Source: Phanerodontia chrysosporium
Lineage: Eukaryota > Basidiomycota > Agaricomycetes > Polyporales > Phanerochaetaceae
Assembly (NCBI GenBank): GCA_001910725.1
Contig: MJGA01000016.1
Coordinates: forward strand, 186,001 to 250,000
Length of the DNA: 64,000 nt
Direction of reading: 5' to 3'
The position numbers and the translations under genes are program-made. Position 1 is the first letter of the stretch, and each line of letters begins with the position of its first letter. Under the pieces are notes generated by a model. That model did not search any database. It was not told the DNA's origin and worked only from the letters and a program-made list of their open reading frames with translations. Of this stretch, positions 10,177-23,997 are shown one piece after another.

Positions 10177-10616
10177 CTTGCAGGCTTGACGGACGACTTG
10201 GACGGGCTTGACGTTCCCGGAGGACTTGAGCGACGAAAAGAGAGAGGCGCAAGAAGGGTACTAACCAGAGGGATCCGCCCTAACCTCCATCGGCTGGCAG
10301 AGGCGGCTGGCAGTCCTCATCGAAATATAGACCATGTCGAGGGCTGGCCGCGGGTACTAATAGCCTACTGTGAGTTGTCAGCAAGCACTAGAGTCAGCAT
10401 TATACGCGCATATAGTCAGCAATATGTAGTATGGTCGACGATTTGCACATCGACGCCTGAAGCTGAGAAGGGACCCGCCGTTCCGCTAGCCAGCAGGTTA
10501 AGCGCCTAGAGGCCGAGAAGTGTACCCTCTGTTGCAGAAGTGGTATGTAGATTACAAGCTGTCAGCCACATTATTAGTTCTTGAATCCGTGCCTAGCGTT
10601 CTATAATTCTCGCTGT

Positions 10617-12040
<1,424 letters not shown>

Positions 12041-12808
12041 ATCGATGAAGGAGACAGGCGAACGTAGAGGGCAGACGGAGGATGTTGAGACGTGGACAGG
12101 CGCGACGCCACGAGGACGGCCTTCGCTTACAGAGAAATCATGATGGCCGCCGATCGGGCGCCCCGCCGACGCGCTCTCTGTTGCGGGAAGCGCCTTGCTC
12201 CTTCGCTTCCGACTTCCACCACCTCTCACCAGCGTACAGACAGTCGTTCTCCGTATGTCACAGCAGATTGTACGGAATGAGCAGGAAAAGCCTGTCAGAC
12301 ATCCTACTTGGCTACGTGTAAAGCCAACACCTTGCTTCCGGTCAGGGTATCTTGGTCGCCTGTCCCTCTACCTACGAGCCCATAGATAAGGCACGGCTTG
12401 GGCAGATGTAAGACAAAAACCTGGAGCTCGGAGCCCTCGGACCTCGGTAGGCACAGCTAGTTATGCCCTAACCCATGTCTTAGGTTAGGGGCATCGCATA
12501 CGTCACGTAGCTTTGTGGCGCAGCGCAAGTCGCATGAGCGAGGGGAGTGCGCCGAAAGCCAACGGGTATGATGCGATCAGCGGTTTCCGGGCTCGTCCAT
12601 TCACAGCGTATCCACTATGACTTAACTCTACCACGGTGTCCAAGCGACCACCCTCTGCCAGCCTTATAAAGCTACTGACCACACCAGTTTGTCCTTTTGC
12701 CTCCGCGACACGACTCTCATTTCAAACGCATCTTGTGCGTTGCCTTTACGCCTGGCAGTCTTCTGGTGCTAACAGTGCTTTCCCAGACGATATATCACGA
12801 ATAACAAC
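12041..12808. other. Divergent promoter region between GDP-fucose synthase and Mug190-like gene
   Basis: 768 nt without a supported exon. A short TATA-like GATATATCAC lies at about 12787-12797 just before the ATG of the plus-strand gene. Otherwise ordinary intergenic sequence. Confidence 0.45.
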
Positions 12809-15800
12809 ATGTCGCATATTCTGAGGGAGCCCTACTCCGGGAAAAATCCTGTCCCGCAAATCGCCACGAAGCTGTCAGCATTGGTCAACCCACAGCATGC
12901 CACCGAAGCGAAGGCGGCACAACTGCAAGACCAGAGTGGTGCTCAAGACCAGAAGCAGACAGAGAAGCGAGCTCAGAGGCTTGCTAAAGGCTATGTCATG
13001 CATGTGGTCGACCCCGTTACTGGGGAGGAAATGGACATCAAGAACGCAGATGAGGAGCCGGATACGAGAAACAGAGGGCAGAACGTGCTAGATAACGACT
13101 TTCCCCCGCCGAGTACGTATTCGTGCGGTTCGTCTTGGCTGGCTAGTCTTGACGAAGTACTACAGATTGGAGCAATCATAGGCAACGCGTACTTTCCCTG
13201 GTCGTACCAAGCTACATGGCAGTCACCGCAGCATATACAGCAACGTTCATCCTGACTCACCTCTTCGCGAGCTCTTTTGCGACAGCTGCGCTGGCCCTCC
13301 TCTTTCCTACCATCTTCGCATACGTCCTACTCTTCCGCATCAAGTGCATCGCTCGCATGGACTTTGATGACCGTGTATGGCATGCAGAACGACTACGCGG
13401 GTTGACTGCTGGGGGAGATGAGGACGGGGACGGAAAGGTAAACTCCGAAGAAAGGACGAAAGAGAGTGCTGAGTGGGCAAATGCGGTATTGCGAGGCGTG
13501 TGGCCTATCATGAACCCTGACTTGTGAGTACTGATTCTTTCCATCGGGCATGTACTGATAGATGCCCCACAGGTTCAGCTCCCTAATTGACATGCTTGAG
13601 GACATCATGCAGGCCTCAGTACCCAAGTTCGTCGTGCGTACCTACTGGTGGTCAAGCCTGCATCGAGTGCCTCATTGATTACTTGTAGCATTCCGTCAGA
13701 ATTGCGGACGTGGGCCTAGGCGAGACAGCGGCTCGCATTACTGCTATTCGCTCGCTGCCGGATACTCAGCCTCGCGACAAGGTGAACAAAGCAGACGAGC
13801 AAGAACAAGATCCATCAGAGCAAGAAGACTTGGACGAACAACACGTAAACCTTGAAGTGTCGTTCGCCTACCGCGGTCTTCCTAGTGGAGAGACCGCGAA
13901 GAGCAAGGCTCGCAATATCCAGTAAGCACTCCCATCCTACGTTGCTTGTAATGTGCTGAAGCTCTCAAGTTTGCTAGTGGAATTTTTCCTCGGACTCCAA
14001 GGATGGTATGGCTTCAGACTTCGTAAGTTTATTCGATCATCAGTTCGGCAGTATTTTAAACGTATCGTATTCAGCGGTGTGGGTGGAAGTGACTGGTGTT
14101 ATCGGCACCGCCCGTGCTCGCCTGCAACTGATCTCAGACCCGCCCTTGTGAGTCTTCCTACCACGATCGCTGTCGTCACATTCCACTAACGTAGTGTAGC
14201 GTGAAAACCACCATGGTGTCTCTCATGGGCCTGCCTCGGGTGACGATTTCTGTCGTTGCTTTGAGTAAAGCCCTCCCTAACGTCATGAACCTCCCGTTCA
14301 TTTCCGGCTTTATCTCCAGCTCCATCGACACTGCTGTCGCCGAATATGTCGCGCCGAAGAGCTTGACTGTTGATTTGCAGAGACTGATCAGTGGAGATGA
14401 TATTAAGAAAGACACGGACGCTATCGGAGTCCTGATCGTCCATATACACAAGGCAACAGACGTCAAGCGCATGGACGCAAGTGGCGGTTCGGGTTCGTAC
14501 TTTAGTTGTTCAGGGCATTTCGTTGACCTACTCACCAATGTCGTATGCGACTCTCGATCCTGTGCAGCAGACCCCTACTTAACGCTGACGTATTCTCGTC
14601 TGGGCAAACCGCTCTACTCCACGCGCATCATCAAGGGCGACTGCAATCCAGTCTTCGAGGAGACAGCCGCGGTGCTCGTTGATGTCAACGCGATCCGGCT
14701 GCGCGAGAAGCTGAGCTTCCAGCTGTGGGACTCGGACCGTATGAGCGTCGACGACCTGCTCGGTATCGCGGAGGTCGACATCCTCGAGCTCGTGCGCCAC
14801 AGCGGGCAGCCGCACCGCCGCATCGCGAAGCTCGGCGACCCGCACAGCAAGCACACGCCGGGCACGCTCGAGTACACGATCGGCTACTACGCGAAGCGCC
14901 CGCCCACGCGGGCTCAGGCGCGACGGCCAGGACCCCGGCATACCCGAGGACCTGCGCGACCGCGCAGAGTTCAAGAATGCCCATGCGATTGCGATGAACG
15001 ACCTTGAGGCGGCCGTGCTCGTCACCCCGCCAGACCCCGAGTGGCCGAGCGGCATCTTGAGCGTGCAGGTGCACGAGATCCGGGGCCTCGGCATCAAGAA
15101 GGAAGGCAGGGAGGTTAACGTAATCAAGGCCCATGGCTCTCGCGAGGGCGAGAAGGGACAAGATGAAGCGGCCCAGGAGGTAGAGGAGGGCGAGGGTCTT
15201 CCGTCCTCCTACTGCACCATGTCAGTCGTCCTTCTGCTTTGTCATGGATCGGTCCTGACTTTGTTGTGCAGTTCGCTCAACGACGAGCTGGTGTACCAGA
15301 CACGGGTCAAGCCGATCACCAGCACTCCGATCTTCAACGCGGGCACCGAACGCTTCGTAAGAGATTGGAGAACGGCGCATGTTGCCGTGACTGTCAAAGA
15401 CTCTCGCGTACGAGAAAAGGACGCCTGCCTTGGTGTCGTTATGTTGAAGGTAGTTCATAGTTTTGTGCACTTCATGTGCATTGTGATGCTCACACGTTTA
15501 TGCAGCTTTCTGACCTTCTCATCAACGGTTCGCAACTGACCCGGCTTTATTCACTTGAGCAAGGCCTGGGCTATGGCCGTATCCGTCTCTCTGTTCTCTT
15601 CCGACCCGTGGAGGCCAAGCTGCCACCAACACTCTGTGGCTTCGACACGGGGACGCTGGAGGTCCGCGATCTGGCGGTCAAGCTTCACGAGGACATCCCG
15701 CTTGACCTCTCCAAGTGCGAAGTCCGGCTGAAGACGACCAAGTCTGGCACCGGCGAGAAGGTATCGCGAAAGAACGCGCAGCCTCAGGCGGACGGCACCG

Positions 15801-16760
15801 TCCTCTGGGACTCGGAGGACACGAACCTCACGCGTATCCCTGTGCGCATGCGCTACGGTTCCGCGTTGCTCATGTCGTTCAAGGATAGCGTGCCGGTGCT
15901 CGGGACGCGCTCGGCGGGGCGCAAGGCGCTTGCGGTGCTCTGGCTGCGCGACATTGCGGACAACGACGAGAGCACGCTTGAGCTCCCGCTCTGGAACGTC
16001 ACCGACGGGGACTACTCCCGTCTGAAGATGAACTACAGCCCGCCCGATGGGAATCTCGACTCGTGGGACGACGACCGCCGCAAGGTGCGCCGCGTTGGCA
16101 CCGTGCGCGTGCGGCTCGTGTTCCGTCCCGGCATCTCGGACCTGCACCGCCGCCTCATGGACGGCGGCGGCACGAACCGCAAGGAGGCCTGGGAGGCGTT
16201 TACACGGGAACGCGAGGGCGGCCTGAGGGACAATGTCGGCGAGTTCGACGAGGACAGGCGCAACGAAGAGAGGAGGCCCGAGCAGCTTTCGGAGAAGCGG
16301 CGGAGAAGCGCAGACGAGACATCACGCGGGCCAGATGATGGACGCGTTGCGGACGACGAGCCTGATCCCGCTGGGGGATACGAACCGAACAAGGACCAGC
16401 CTGGTAGCAAAGGTCGGCCAGAAGACGCGTCACGACCGGAAATCAATACGATGGTCTCTTCGCAGAACGTCGAGGATGTGGGACTCAACGAGCATCCCGA
16501 CGGCGACGAGATGATGAGCGTCGAAGCGTCAGGACGACAGCGACGATGACGGTAGCGGTGAGAAGAAGGGCATGAAGGGAAAGTTCAAGGAATGGCGGCA
16601 GCATGAGAAGGCGCTGCACAAAGAGCACCGTGGCATCATGCAACTGAAGCCGGCGCGGACCGCGGAGTGGGTCAAGGACAACGTCGAGGAGAGCATGCAT
16701 CACGTCAAGGACAGGTTCGCGATGAAGACGAGGAAGCCAGATGTGGAGACGGAGGTGTAG
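12809..16760 (+). CDS. Mug190/tricalbin-like SMP and C2 domain protein
   Basis: The product resembles fission yeast Mug190 and tricalbins, lipid-transfer tethers between the ER and plasma membrane. Exons from ATG 12809 (MSHILREPYSGKNPVPQ) give an N-terminal soluble part, a membrane hairpin (ATAALALLFPTIFAYVLLF), then the SMP region (AEWANAVLRGVWPIMNP, SLIDMLEDIMQASVPKFV, TTMVSLMGLPRVTISVVAL). C2 segments follow: GVLIVHIHKATDVKRMD...ADPYLTLTYS...TRIIKGDCNPVFEE, then GILSVQVHEIRGLGIKKEG and a third with TGTLEVRDLAVKLHED. The C-terminal exon is basic and acidic, ending VETEV. The frame breaks twice: near 14915-14930, where two missing bases would rejoin YYAKRPPT to DGQDPGIPEDLRDR, and near 16532, where DDSDDDGSGEKKG resumes. 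The breaks are probably assembly indels. Confidence 0.85.
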
Positions 16761-17122
16761 AGACTCTATCTGTACTTGTGACTTGAGTCGGGCATTCGGA
16801 CTTTGCGCACTATAGCTTGCACTCTCTCATGAATGTCGTATCAGTACCGGACAAAGCCATGTATGATTTTATCTGCTGCCTGTACGTCCATCTCTAGGAA
16901 TACTCAGTGGCTACGACTTCCTAATGCGGGACAGGCGGCGAACGCCGCGGGGAGCTTGGCACAGCCGTCCTCCCATTTGACAGCTGGCGAACTAGTAGGG
17001 CCCGGCAATGAGCGACTGAAGATCAGATGCAGCATTCGAAGTTCCATGTTGGATGGACCTGACCCAAGAAAAGGGGAATACGTGTCAGAACGGGCATGTA
17101 AGCACAGTAGCTTCGTCAGACA
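16761..17122. other. Intergenic region before first beta-trefoil gene
   Basis: 3' flank of the SMP-C2 gene and upstream region of the lectin-like gene. No gene seen. Confidence 0.45.
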
Positions 17123-17128
17123 CATATA
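17123..17128 (+). promoter_or_regulatory. TATA-like element of beta-trefoil gene 1
   Basis: TATAGG within CATATAGG, 52-57 nt upstream of ATG 17180. The paralogue at 18994 has TATAAG at the same distance, which supports a real core promoter. Confidence 0.4.
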
Positions 17129-17179
17129 GGAGTCCTCGCAACGTAGCGTGAAGGCGAGCCCCCTTCCTCATCCCCACCC

Positions 17180-18418
17180 ATGGTCAACCACGCCATGCCA
17201 GTCGTCTCAGACGGCATGTACGAGTTCCAAGCGGCGAGTTCAGGGTTGTACCTGAATACGCGCGACGAGACGGTATACAATTATCACCACGATGACGCGC
17301 TGGTCCTCGGCGGCTTGCCCACGAAGCTGGGGAAGGTAGGGATTCTGATCTATTCCCCTAGCGATATGCTGAGGAGGGTACAGTGGGAAATCACGCGCAT
17401 TGGACATGGCTATACAATCAAACAAACTACCAGTGGCATGTACTGCTCGGCGAGATACGTTGACAGTAGTCATGTATCGCCCCCTCTGATCGTCTTGAGC
17501 CCGGTTCCTGCTGTGTGGGAGCTCGAGCTTGTGAAACCTGAAGAGAATATAGTGCGGTGAGCATTGAAAGGGATTCACTTGCAAACCTAAGGCTGACGCA
17601 CAAGCAACAGGATATCTTGGCCTGCGGATAACAGTTGTTGGCGGGCACCCACCAACGAAGGGGTAGGAGGCATTGTCCTACCATCATCCGCGCGCTATTT
17701 ATCCGTCTTTCAGGCAGGTCCTGTACTTGCGAATGCGGCAGGCATCAGCCAAGCATTGCGGACATGGCGGCTGTGTCCGCTGGGACCAAACAACGCATCT
17801 GGCCCGCTCATAGCGGGTGTCTATGCAATCCAAAACAAGGTTAGCGACACGTACGTGAGCCTTAACCCAGACGACAAATACCTTGGATGTTGGCCTGCCT
17901 CCGATTTGAAGGCGTCCGGGCCCAAGATGGTACACGCACCGTCTCCCAGTCCCTGCTGAATCGATCCCTGATGTACACTTTGCAGTGGGTAGTCACTCCT
18001 CTCGGGAAGGGGTTCACCATCAGATTGCAAGGTACAGACAAATATTGTACTCTGCAAGATGGTACGGGCGACCGATCTCCAATCTCGGTGTCGACTGTGC
18101 CAGCTGCGTGGAGAATCGAGGCAACGGATAGCCCTTTGAACGGCCAGAGTGAATATTACCGGTGCGTATGCTGCGCATGCACCTTGGTTCCTCCGCACGT
18201 TGCTCAAATTGCGTCGTAGGATACTCTGGGGCGATACTGATATGACCTGGGATCTGTCGGACTTTGGCAAGCCGCATCCCGGAAACCCGGTAAGTAACAC
18301 ATACTGCAGCACATTGTGAAATCGCTCATTTCTCGCGCGTCTGGCCTTCCATTGGCAGGTTAAAGTCATGCAACATAGGTCCTTCCAGCCATGCCGGCTG
18401 TTCAAGTTCATCTCATAG
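17180..18418 (+). CDS. Beta-trefoil (ricin-B-like) protein 1
   Basis: Starts MVNHAMPVVSDGMYEFQAASSGLYLN with no signal peptide, so the protein is cytoplasmic like many mushroom lectins. Exons join at WEITRIGHGYTIKQTTSGMY, SWPADNSCWRAPTN, GVYAIQNKVSDTYVSL, VVTPLGKGFTIRLQGTDKYC and WGDTDMTWDLSDFG, ending FQPCRLFKFIS. The repeating pattern (G-Y/F-x-I-x-N-x-x-S, W-x-I/V-x-P-x-G-x-G-y-t-I) is that of ricin-type beta-trefoils with two related halves. Introns are short and all fall at matching places in the second copy at 18994. Sugar specificity cannot be read. Trefoil protease inhibitors of basidiomycetes (mycocypin-like) are an alternative fold relative, so lectin activity is inference. Confidence 0.65.
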
Positions 18419-18933
18419 ACTCTATCAGCACTGGAAATGTAATCGATTGCTTTGATCATATGCACATCGTCTGGCTGTCGGAACCGCCGTGTTCAAGGTT
18501 TGGACAGCATCTTCGGTCGCCGCCTTGTCCCTCTGTGGGATGTCGGGACCGACTGCGGACTGTGCTTTCGCTTCGTTTCGCACCTCATGACCATCATAGT
18601 TGGATTCTACGGCTGCGGAATGCGTGATATCTTGCTAGCTATGCCTACTGCGGTGCCATCAATTGAATGTCCGCAAGGCTGCCGCACTCTTTGCGCTTAT
18701 TGACATTCGTGCTGAGCGCACCGCCTCGCTACTTCCGCACACATCGAAGCGCGAACGCGGCCAACGCCGTCCGTCCGCGAAGGTTGGGTGTTTCCAGAGT
18801 TTCCCTTGTTATCCGCAGTACCTAGGCACTGACGGATGAGCGGTGTCAGCCCCTGGAACCGGGACCGCAGCAGGGCATGGCCCACTTACAGCCAGACAAT
18901 GGCTCGTAGCCAGATGGCACCGGGGCTGTCGCA
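18419..18933. other. Spacer between the two beta-trefoil genes
   Basis: About 515 nt containing the 3' flank of copy 1 and the upstream sequence of copy 2. No conserved exon is visible. Confidence 0.4.
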
Positions 18934-18939
18934 TATAAG
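18934..18939 (+). promoter_or_regulatory. TATA box of beta-trefoil gene 2
   Basis: TATAAG 55-60 nt upstream of ATG 18994, the same spacing as in copy 1. Confidence 0.45.
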
Positions 18940-18993
18940 CTGCTGCCAGAGTGCTGCGCGCTGCGTCAAGACCAACACCTCCCCTCACTGCGA

Positions 18994-20196
18994 ATGACCA
19001 CCTCCGACTCCAGAGACATCATGCTCGTCGCACCGGATGCTTCGAACTCCCCTGTCATGCGCGAGGGTGTATTCGAGATCAAGGACTCTTCGTCTGGGCA
19101 GTACCTGAATTCCGTGGAGGCGGCCGTATACAACAGGGTGTGCGACGACGTCCTGATACTGCAGGACAGGCCGTCTAGGCTCGGCAAGGTAAGTCTTCTC
19201 GTCTCGTTAGGATGGCCAGACGTGAACGTATATATCGCCAGTGGGAAATTTCTCGCGTCGGTGACGGGTACACCATTAAGCAAGTGTCGAGCGGCCTTTA
19301 CTGTGCCATCGTCGACGGCGATCAGCTACTGTCACAGTCGGTAGTCCTCTGTCCAGTGCCGACGGTTTGGTCCATTACTTTTGCGGACCAGGCCGCTGAG
19401 ACCGTTCGGTGAGAACCAATCGTAGCCATCCCCTTCGTGCCTCTGACCACGCGGCGCAGGATCGCATGGTCGATCTCCACCTACTGCTGGGACACCCCGC
19501 CTACTGGGCAGGGTCGCCTCGTCAGCATAGGGAAACTGCCCAATGACCCAGCCAAGGCGGCAGCGGGCTGTATGACATGGATCTTGGAACCTGTTGGCCC
19601 TGCCCACAGCGGTGGTCCGATTCCTGCGGGGATATATGCGCTCCAGAACAAGGCCAGCGGCACCTTCGTCAGTCTCTCGCCGGACGAGAGAACGGTGAGC
19701 GGCTGGCCCGAGGCGCAACTAGAAAAGACCGGTGTCAGGCTGGTAAGTTCACTGGACCATCGTATGTGGAGCTGGTACTGACATGGGTGCAGTGGGAGAT
19801 ACAGCCTGTGGGCTCAGGATACACCATACGACTTCACGGGACGGACAAGTACGCCACGCTGCAGTGCGGCATGGGCTACAAGTCGAAAGTCACAGTCTCG
19901 AGGGTCCCCGCGGCATGGAGAATCGTTGCCTCTGAGAGTCCTCTGTTGGCAAATGAGGGATACATTCAGTGAGTGCGACATACCTTGATTCGCGGTTTCA
20001 TCCTGACAGTTGTCCGCAGGATATTCTGGGCAGATACCAACATTTGCTGGGACTTGTCTGGGTACGGCAGAAAGGATGCTGGTGCGCCGGTATGTGAGTT
20101 CATTTCCAGCTGACAAACGGCAGTTGACATTGCGAACAGATCGAAGTCATGCCCAACAAGGACTACCAGGCCTGTCGGCTGTTCAAGCTGCTATGA
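18994..20196 (+). CDS. Beta-trefoil (ricin-B-like) protein 2
   Basis: Tandem paralogue of the gene at 17180 in the same orientation. It starts MTTSDSRDIMLVAPDASNS; the body starts GVFEIKDSSSGQYLNSVE. Spliced exons carry WEISRVGDGYTIKQVSSGLY, IPAGIYALQNKASGTFVSL, WEIQPVGSGYTIRLHGTDKY and FWADTNICWDLSGYG, ending DYQACRLFKLL with TGA at 20194. The N-terminal and C-terminal halves each contain the W-x-I...G-x-G-YTI strand pair, as expected for beta-trefoil subdomains. No signal peptide. The two copies differ clearly at the amino-acid level while keeping exon structure, so the duplication is not recent. Binding target unknown. Confidence 0.65.
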
Positions 20197-20511
20197 ACGG
20201 CCATGTCTCCGCCTTGACTATGTCCTCTTACTCACCTGTATTTATTATACATGTACTGCTTTGAACACTGTGTGTTGTACTATGCATAGAATGCATGGCT
20301 GGCCTTGCAACATCGATATCACGTTCGTGGCGGTGGGGACGAGCAGCTGTGGGAGCTCGTTAGACGCCTGACGCCGGTTACGTGCCATGATTGAATCAAT
20401 CTGGAGTGTGCGCTCGTCGTTTTGGACGACGATGATTTCAACTTCTCCCTCACACTCGACATTCATTTCCCCCCGGAATGCTCACGTTGAGGTCGCCTGA
20501 TTGAGGTGTAT
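20197..20511. other. Intergenic, beta-trefoil 2 to EST1-like
   Basis: 315 nt; 3' flank of copy 2 and promoter of the EST1-like gene. Nothing else seen. Confidence 0.4.
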
Positions 20512-23500
20512 GTCGGACGCTGCAGCACACATCGCACGGTTCGTCCCCCCACCCCTCGAAGAGACCTTAATTGCCGACTCCGTCCCAGGGAGGCCAAAGG
20601 CCTCCAACAAGGACTCAAGGACTTACTCAAGGCTCGTGACATAACAGACAGAGAAATTGACATTCAAAGGAAGAAGTGCGTGTCGCGTGAACTCATAGAG
20701 CGTTCCCCAAGCAGCTGACCTGCTCGTTAGTCTACGACGCCAGTACCTCCGTCTGCTCTTTCTCCATCCTTATGCGAGAGAATCCAAAGATGCAGAAACA
20801 CATCTATGGATGCAGACCTCCTACGCCATAATATCCATCTACAAGCAGCGAATTGCCAATCTTGACCGCGCTATCCACAACCCCCAGCGACAAGGAGGCC
20901 AGCACCAGAATGGCCATTCATCGCGGACCGTAGAGTACCGCAAGCTCCTTCAACGTTTCCGTCAATTCCTGGCAGAAGAGGAGAAATTCTGGATGCAACT
21001 GGTACTCCGCCTCCGCCTCTACTTTGGACTCGACGATGCTCAGGCTGCACTCACCACTCTGGGCATCATGCCTGAAGACGAGCAGACGCCCAACGTCGAC
21101 GGTGCCACGTACCCTCGTCGAAACCAGCATCAGTTCCCTCCCGAAAGCGACCACGGTGCAAATAGTACGCTGGTCCCTGCGAGCGCTTCCCAACGCGAGA
21201 GTCGAATGGCCATCCTGAGCAAGGCGCTGGTGTGCCTCGGAGACATCGCACGATACAAGGAACAGTATAACGAAGCGGGCGGGCGGCCTCGTGCAGGCCA
21301 CGAGGATGGGCCTCCTGCTGCTGCGTCCGGCCGGGGAGGGCGCGGCAGGAGGGGCGGAGCGGCCGGGGCGAACCACATCCCCCTGCCGCGTCTCCGAAAC
21401 TACGATCGCGCACAATCCTGCTATGAGCAGGCCCGACTGCTGTTCCCGCACGACGGAAACCCGTCTCACCAGCTGGCGATCTTGTCTTCTTACCAGAAAG
21501 ATACGCTGAGCTCTATCGTACATTACTACCGCGCACTATGTGTGCGTACGCCCTACGAGACTGCTTCGGAGAACCTGGGCACGGTCCTTTCCAAGGCACT
21601 GGAGCAGTACAAAGCAAAAGGTCTTCTCAGGGATATGGAAGCACAAGAAGAGCTGGCGAGCAGCGGGGCTATTTCACCGAGGCTGCGTGTTGAAGCATTC
21701 AAGGAGAAGGTGGTAGTATTGCACGCGCAGTGGTCGAAGAATGTAGATGAGTACGTTACCTTTTCTTATGCACGGCAATGCACCAATGTCCACCCCGTAG
21801 AGCGAAGGCAATGGGCGAGAGGGTCATCGAAGACTTCGCGGGGCTGGTGGCAGACCGAATCCTTCCCATCGAGATGATCTCGAAGATCATAGTACTTGCC
21901 GAGGGTGCGCTCTGGAAGCATCGCATGGTGCGACGTCCCTCGAATGCAGACCGGCGTCCGTCAAACCTTGCCGCGACCGAGTCCAATATCGTTACTCACT
22001 TGCTTGCCACCCACCGCGTCCTGCTCGAGAACGGCTCTGTGGAGTTGGCTGAGGCCCCACCTGACGACGCTGAAGAGGGCGACCTTGCGCAGCGAATCAC
22101 TGCGACGTTCAGACGGACGCTTCCAGCCCTGCGCATGGCCGGGAAATGGCTGCGGTCGAACACCAGGTACCTGTCCCAGGGCCTGAAACGCACGACAAAT
22201 GGCGAAGAGGAGTCGCCCGCGCCGAAGGATGCGTCCACGCCCAGAAGCAAAGACAAACGCAACGGTGGTTCTGCAATCGTCATTGGCGGCATCCTTGACT
22301 TCTGGCGGGAGTACGTGCGCTTTTGCGAGGCCCTGGTAAACGCGTTCCCCGTGGAGAAGCTCCCGGAGCTGAGGACGCAGCTGGAGGAGGACATCGACAT
22401 GGCCGGATTCTTGCCTCTGCGCAAATACATGGCAGGCGTAGATGGAAAGCCTCTGGGCACTGCAAGACACCCGCCTTCGGAGAATGGGAAGACGAACGGT
22501 GATGCGCTGCAAGAGCGGCCAGTGCAGGCGAGGGACCAGGTTCATCCGAATGAGGAGCAGCTCATGAGGATCGCGGACATTCTGACGGACGCCAAGGCCG
22601 TCGCTGAGGATGAGGTGAGCGGGTCGATGGTGGGGTCTCGATTCTACGTGCTGAGACCATTTTGCAGTATACCCCCATCACCTACGAGGAAGGCCACTTC
22701 AGCTTGAACGCATCAGTCTCTGCCGCCACAACTAAGGCGCCTGAGCCAGAAGTCTCGGGAGTGAAAGGGGAAGCGAGTGATGCGGCTGGCCGTCTAGGGG
22801 AGTCGCTGTCGGTAGAACGAGTACTGGCGCAAGAAACCCATTTTACGGCATCCCTGCCACAGACGACGCGCGGACCAGACGTCGAGGAAGATGCTACAGA
22901 GGACGCCCAGTCAGTGACTACGCGTACGGACGACGACCCTATTCGCGAGGCGTTCGAGCACGCGCTTGATGCATCAGACGAGGACGAAGATGAGGAAGAG
23001 GAGAAAATCGTCTGGCAACTAGGGTGCGTTCTTTGCCGATCGACTCTTCACCTTTTCTTTGCGCGACGCTAACTGCTGACTTGGTGCAGTGGCTCGCTGT
23101 CGCCTCGCCAGGATCCCGTGGTTACGGCCTTGCCAACGACGCCTCCGCGGCCTGATCCCATCGGGACGAACCACATGGTCTTCACGCCTCGACGGCCAGA
23201 GGCTCTCTCTCCACCGTTCAAGCAGCCGGAGCTGCCCCGCTCTCCACCCTCACATACTGCGCCGCTTACGACAGCGGTCGACCTGCTCCACACCTTCCTC
23301 AATCGGCCTTCCGCGCCTGTGGCAGCGCAGCACCAGCGGACGCCATCAACGCCCGCTGTCAACTTCATCGGTGGAAGCAACATCTGGTCGAGCGACGATT
23401 CTTCACTGCAGTATTCTAGTCGCAACCGGGCCTTAGGAAATGGATCTCAATACGTGACTCAGAAGGACGTGGGTCAGACGGCCGCGCCTCCGCCGCTGCC

Positions 23501-23997
23501 GCCCACGCAAAGCTCGTGGTCGTCCTCGTATCCCTGGCAGCCTTCCTTGCCTTCTCAGAATACACAGCTAGGATACAGCAACAGCCCGTCTCGCACACTG
23601 CTCCCACAGCAGCCGTCCATCGTGAGCAGCGCCCACCACAGGATCCCGTCGGACACCCTGCTACCGCCTCGCGCACAGGCGCTCCCGCCGCCTCGATGCT
23701 CCCGACAGCGCACCGCTATGATCCCTTGAACCCGTCGGCCGCGGTCGGCTCCTCGGCCCTGAACGCAGGCTACGGCGTACCCGGCGGGGCGTGAGCACCC
23801 GGCTCGCGTCTGCGGGCTACGCAGACGTGTTCGGCGCGCCGACGGGCGGGCCTGCGTACCTCGCCAGCGCCGCGCTCCAGCCCGACCTCCTCCGCTACAG
23901 CGGGCACGCACACGCCGCCGGCGAGCACGCGTTCGTCCCGCAGTACGATGGCGCGCCTGCGGCGTCGCGCAGCATCTGGGGCAACACTGGCTAGGGC
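20512..23997 (+). CDS. EST1/SMG7-like protein (telomerase-associated / NMD factor)
   Basis: The start is best placed at ATG 20512 (MSDAAAHIARFVPPPLEETL). A missing C near 20588 then switches the frame to REAKGLQQGLKDLLKARDIT. The intron 20676-20730 leads to NLRRQYLRLLFLHPYARESK, the EST1 N-terminal domain, with the TPR-like part (YDRAQSCYEQARLLFP, GNPSHQLAILSSYQKD, SIVHYYRAL). The DNA/RNA-binding EST1 domain follows, with GGILDFWREYVRFCEALV. The long Pro/Ser-rich tail ends SRSIWGNTG. Two more frame changes occur in GC-rich sequence near 23690 and 23790. The family acts in telomerase recruitment (Est1) or nonsense-mediated decay (SMG5/7); which applies cannot be told here. No PIN domain is visible, which favours an SMG7/Est1-type over an SMG6-type protein. 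Confidence 0.85.
20676..20730 (+). other. Intron 1 of EST1-like gene
   Basis: GTGCGT donor and CTCGTTAG acceptor, 55 nt. Splicing converts ...DIQRK to NLRRQYLRLLFLH in one frame. Confidence 0.75.

Larger units (their letters stand above)
6163..10420. repeat. Left arm of ~4.2 kb inverted repeat
   Basis: This stretch matches the reverse complement of 51236-55459 almost from end to end. The match begins at the CTCAGTAGAGG string (6163; 55449-55459 in reverse) and fades after CATATAGTCAGC (about 10420; 51236 in reverse). The coiled-coil coding part is very similar. The outer 0.3 kb is more diverged, with many C-to-T/G-to-A differences such as CGACC/CAACC. I see no clear terminal inverted repeats or target-site duplication at the ends, so a segmental duplication is favoured over a classical DNA transposon. 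Confidence 0.9.
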
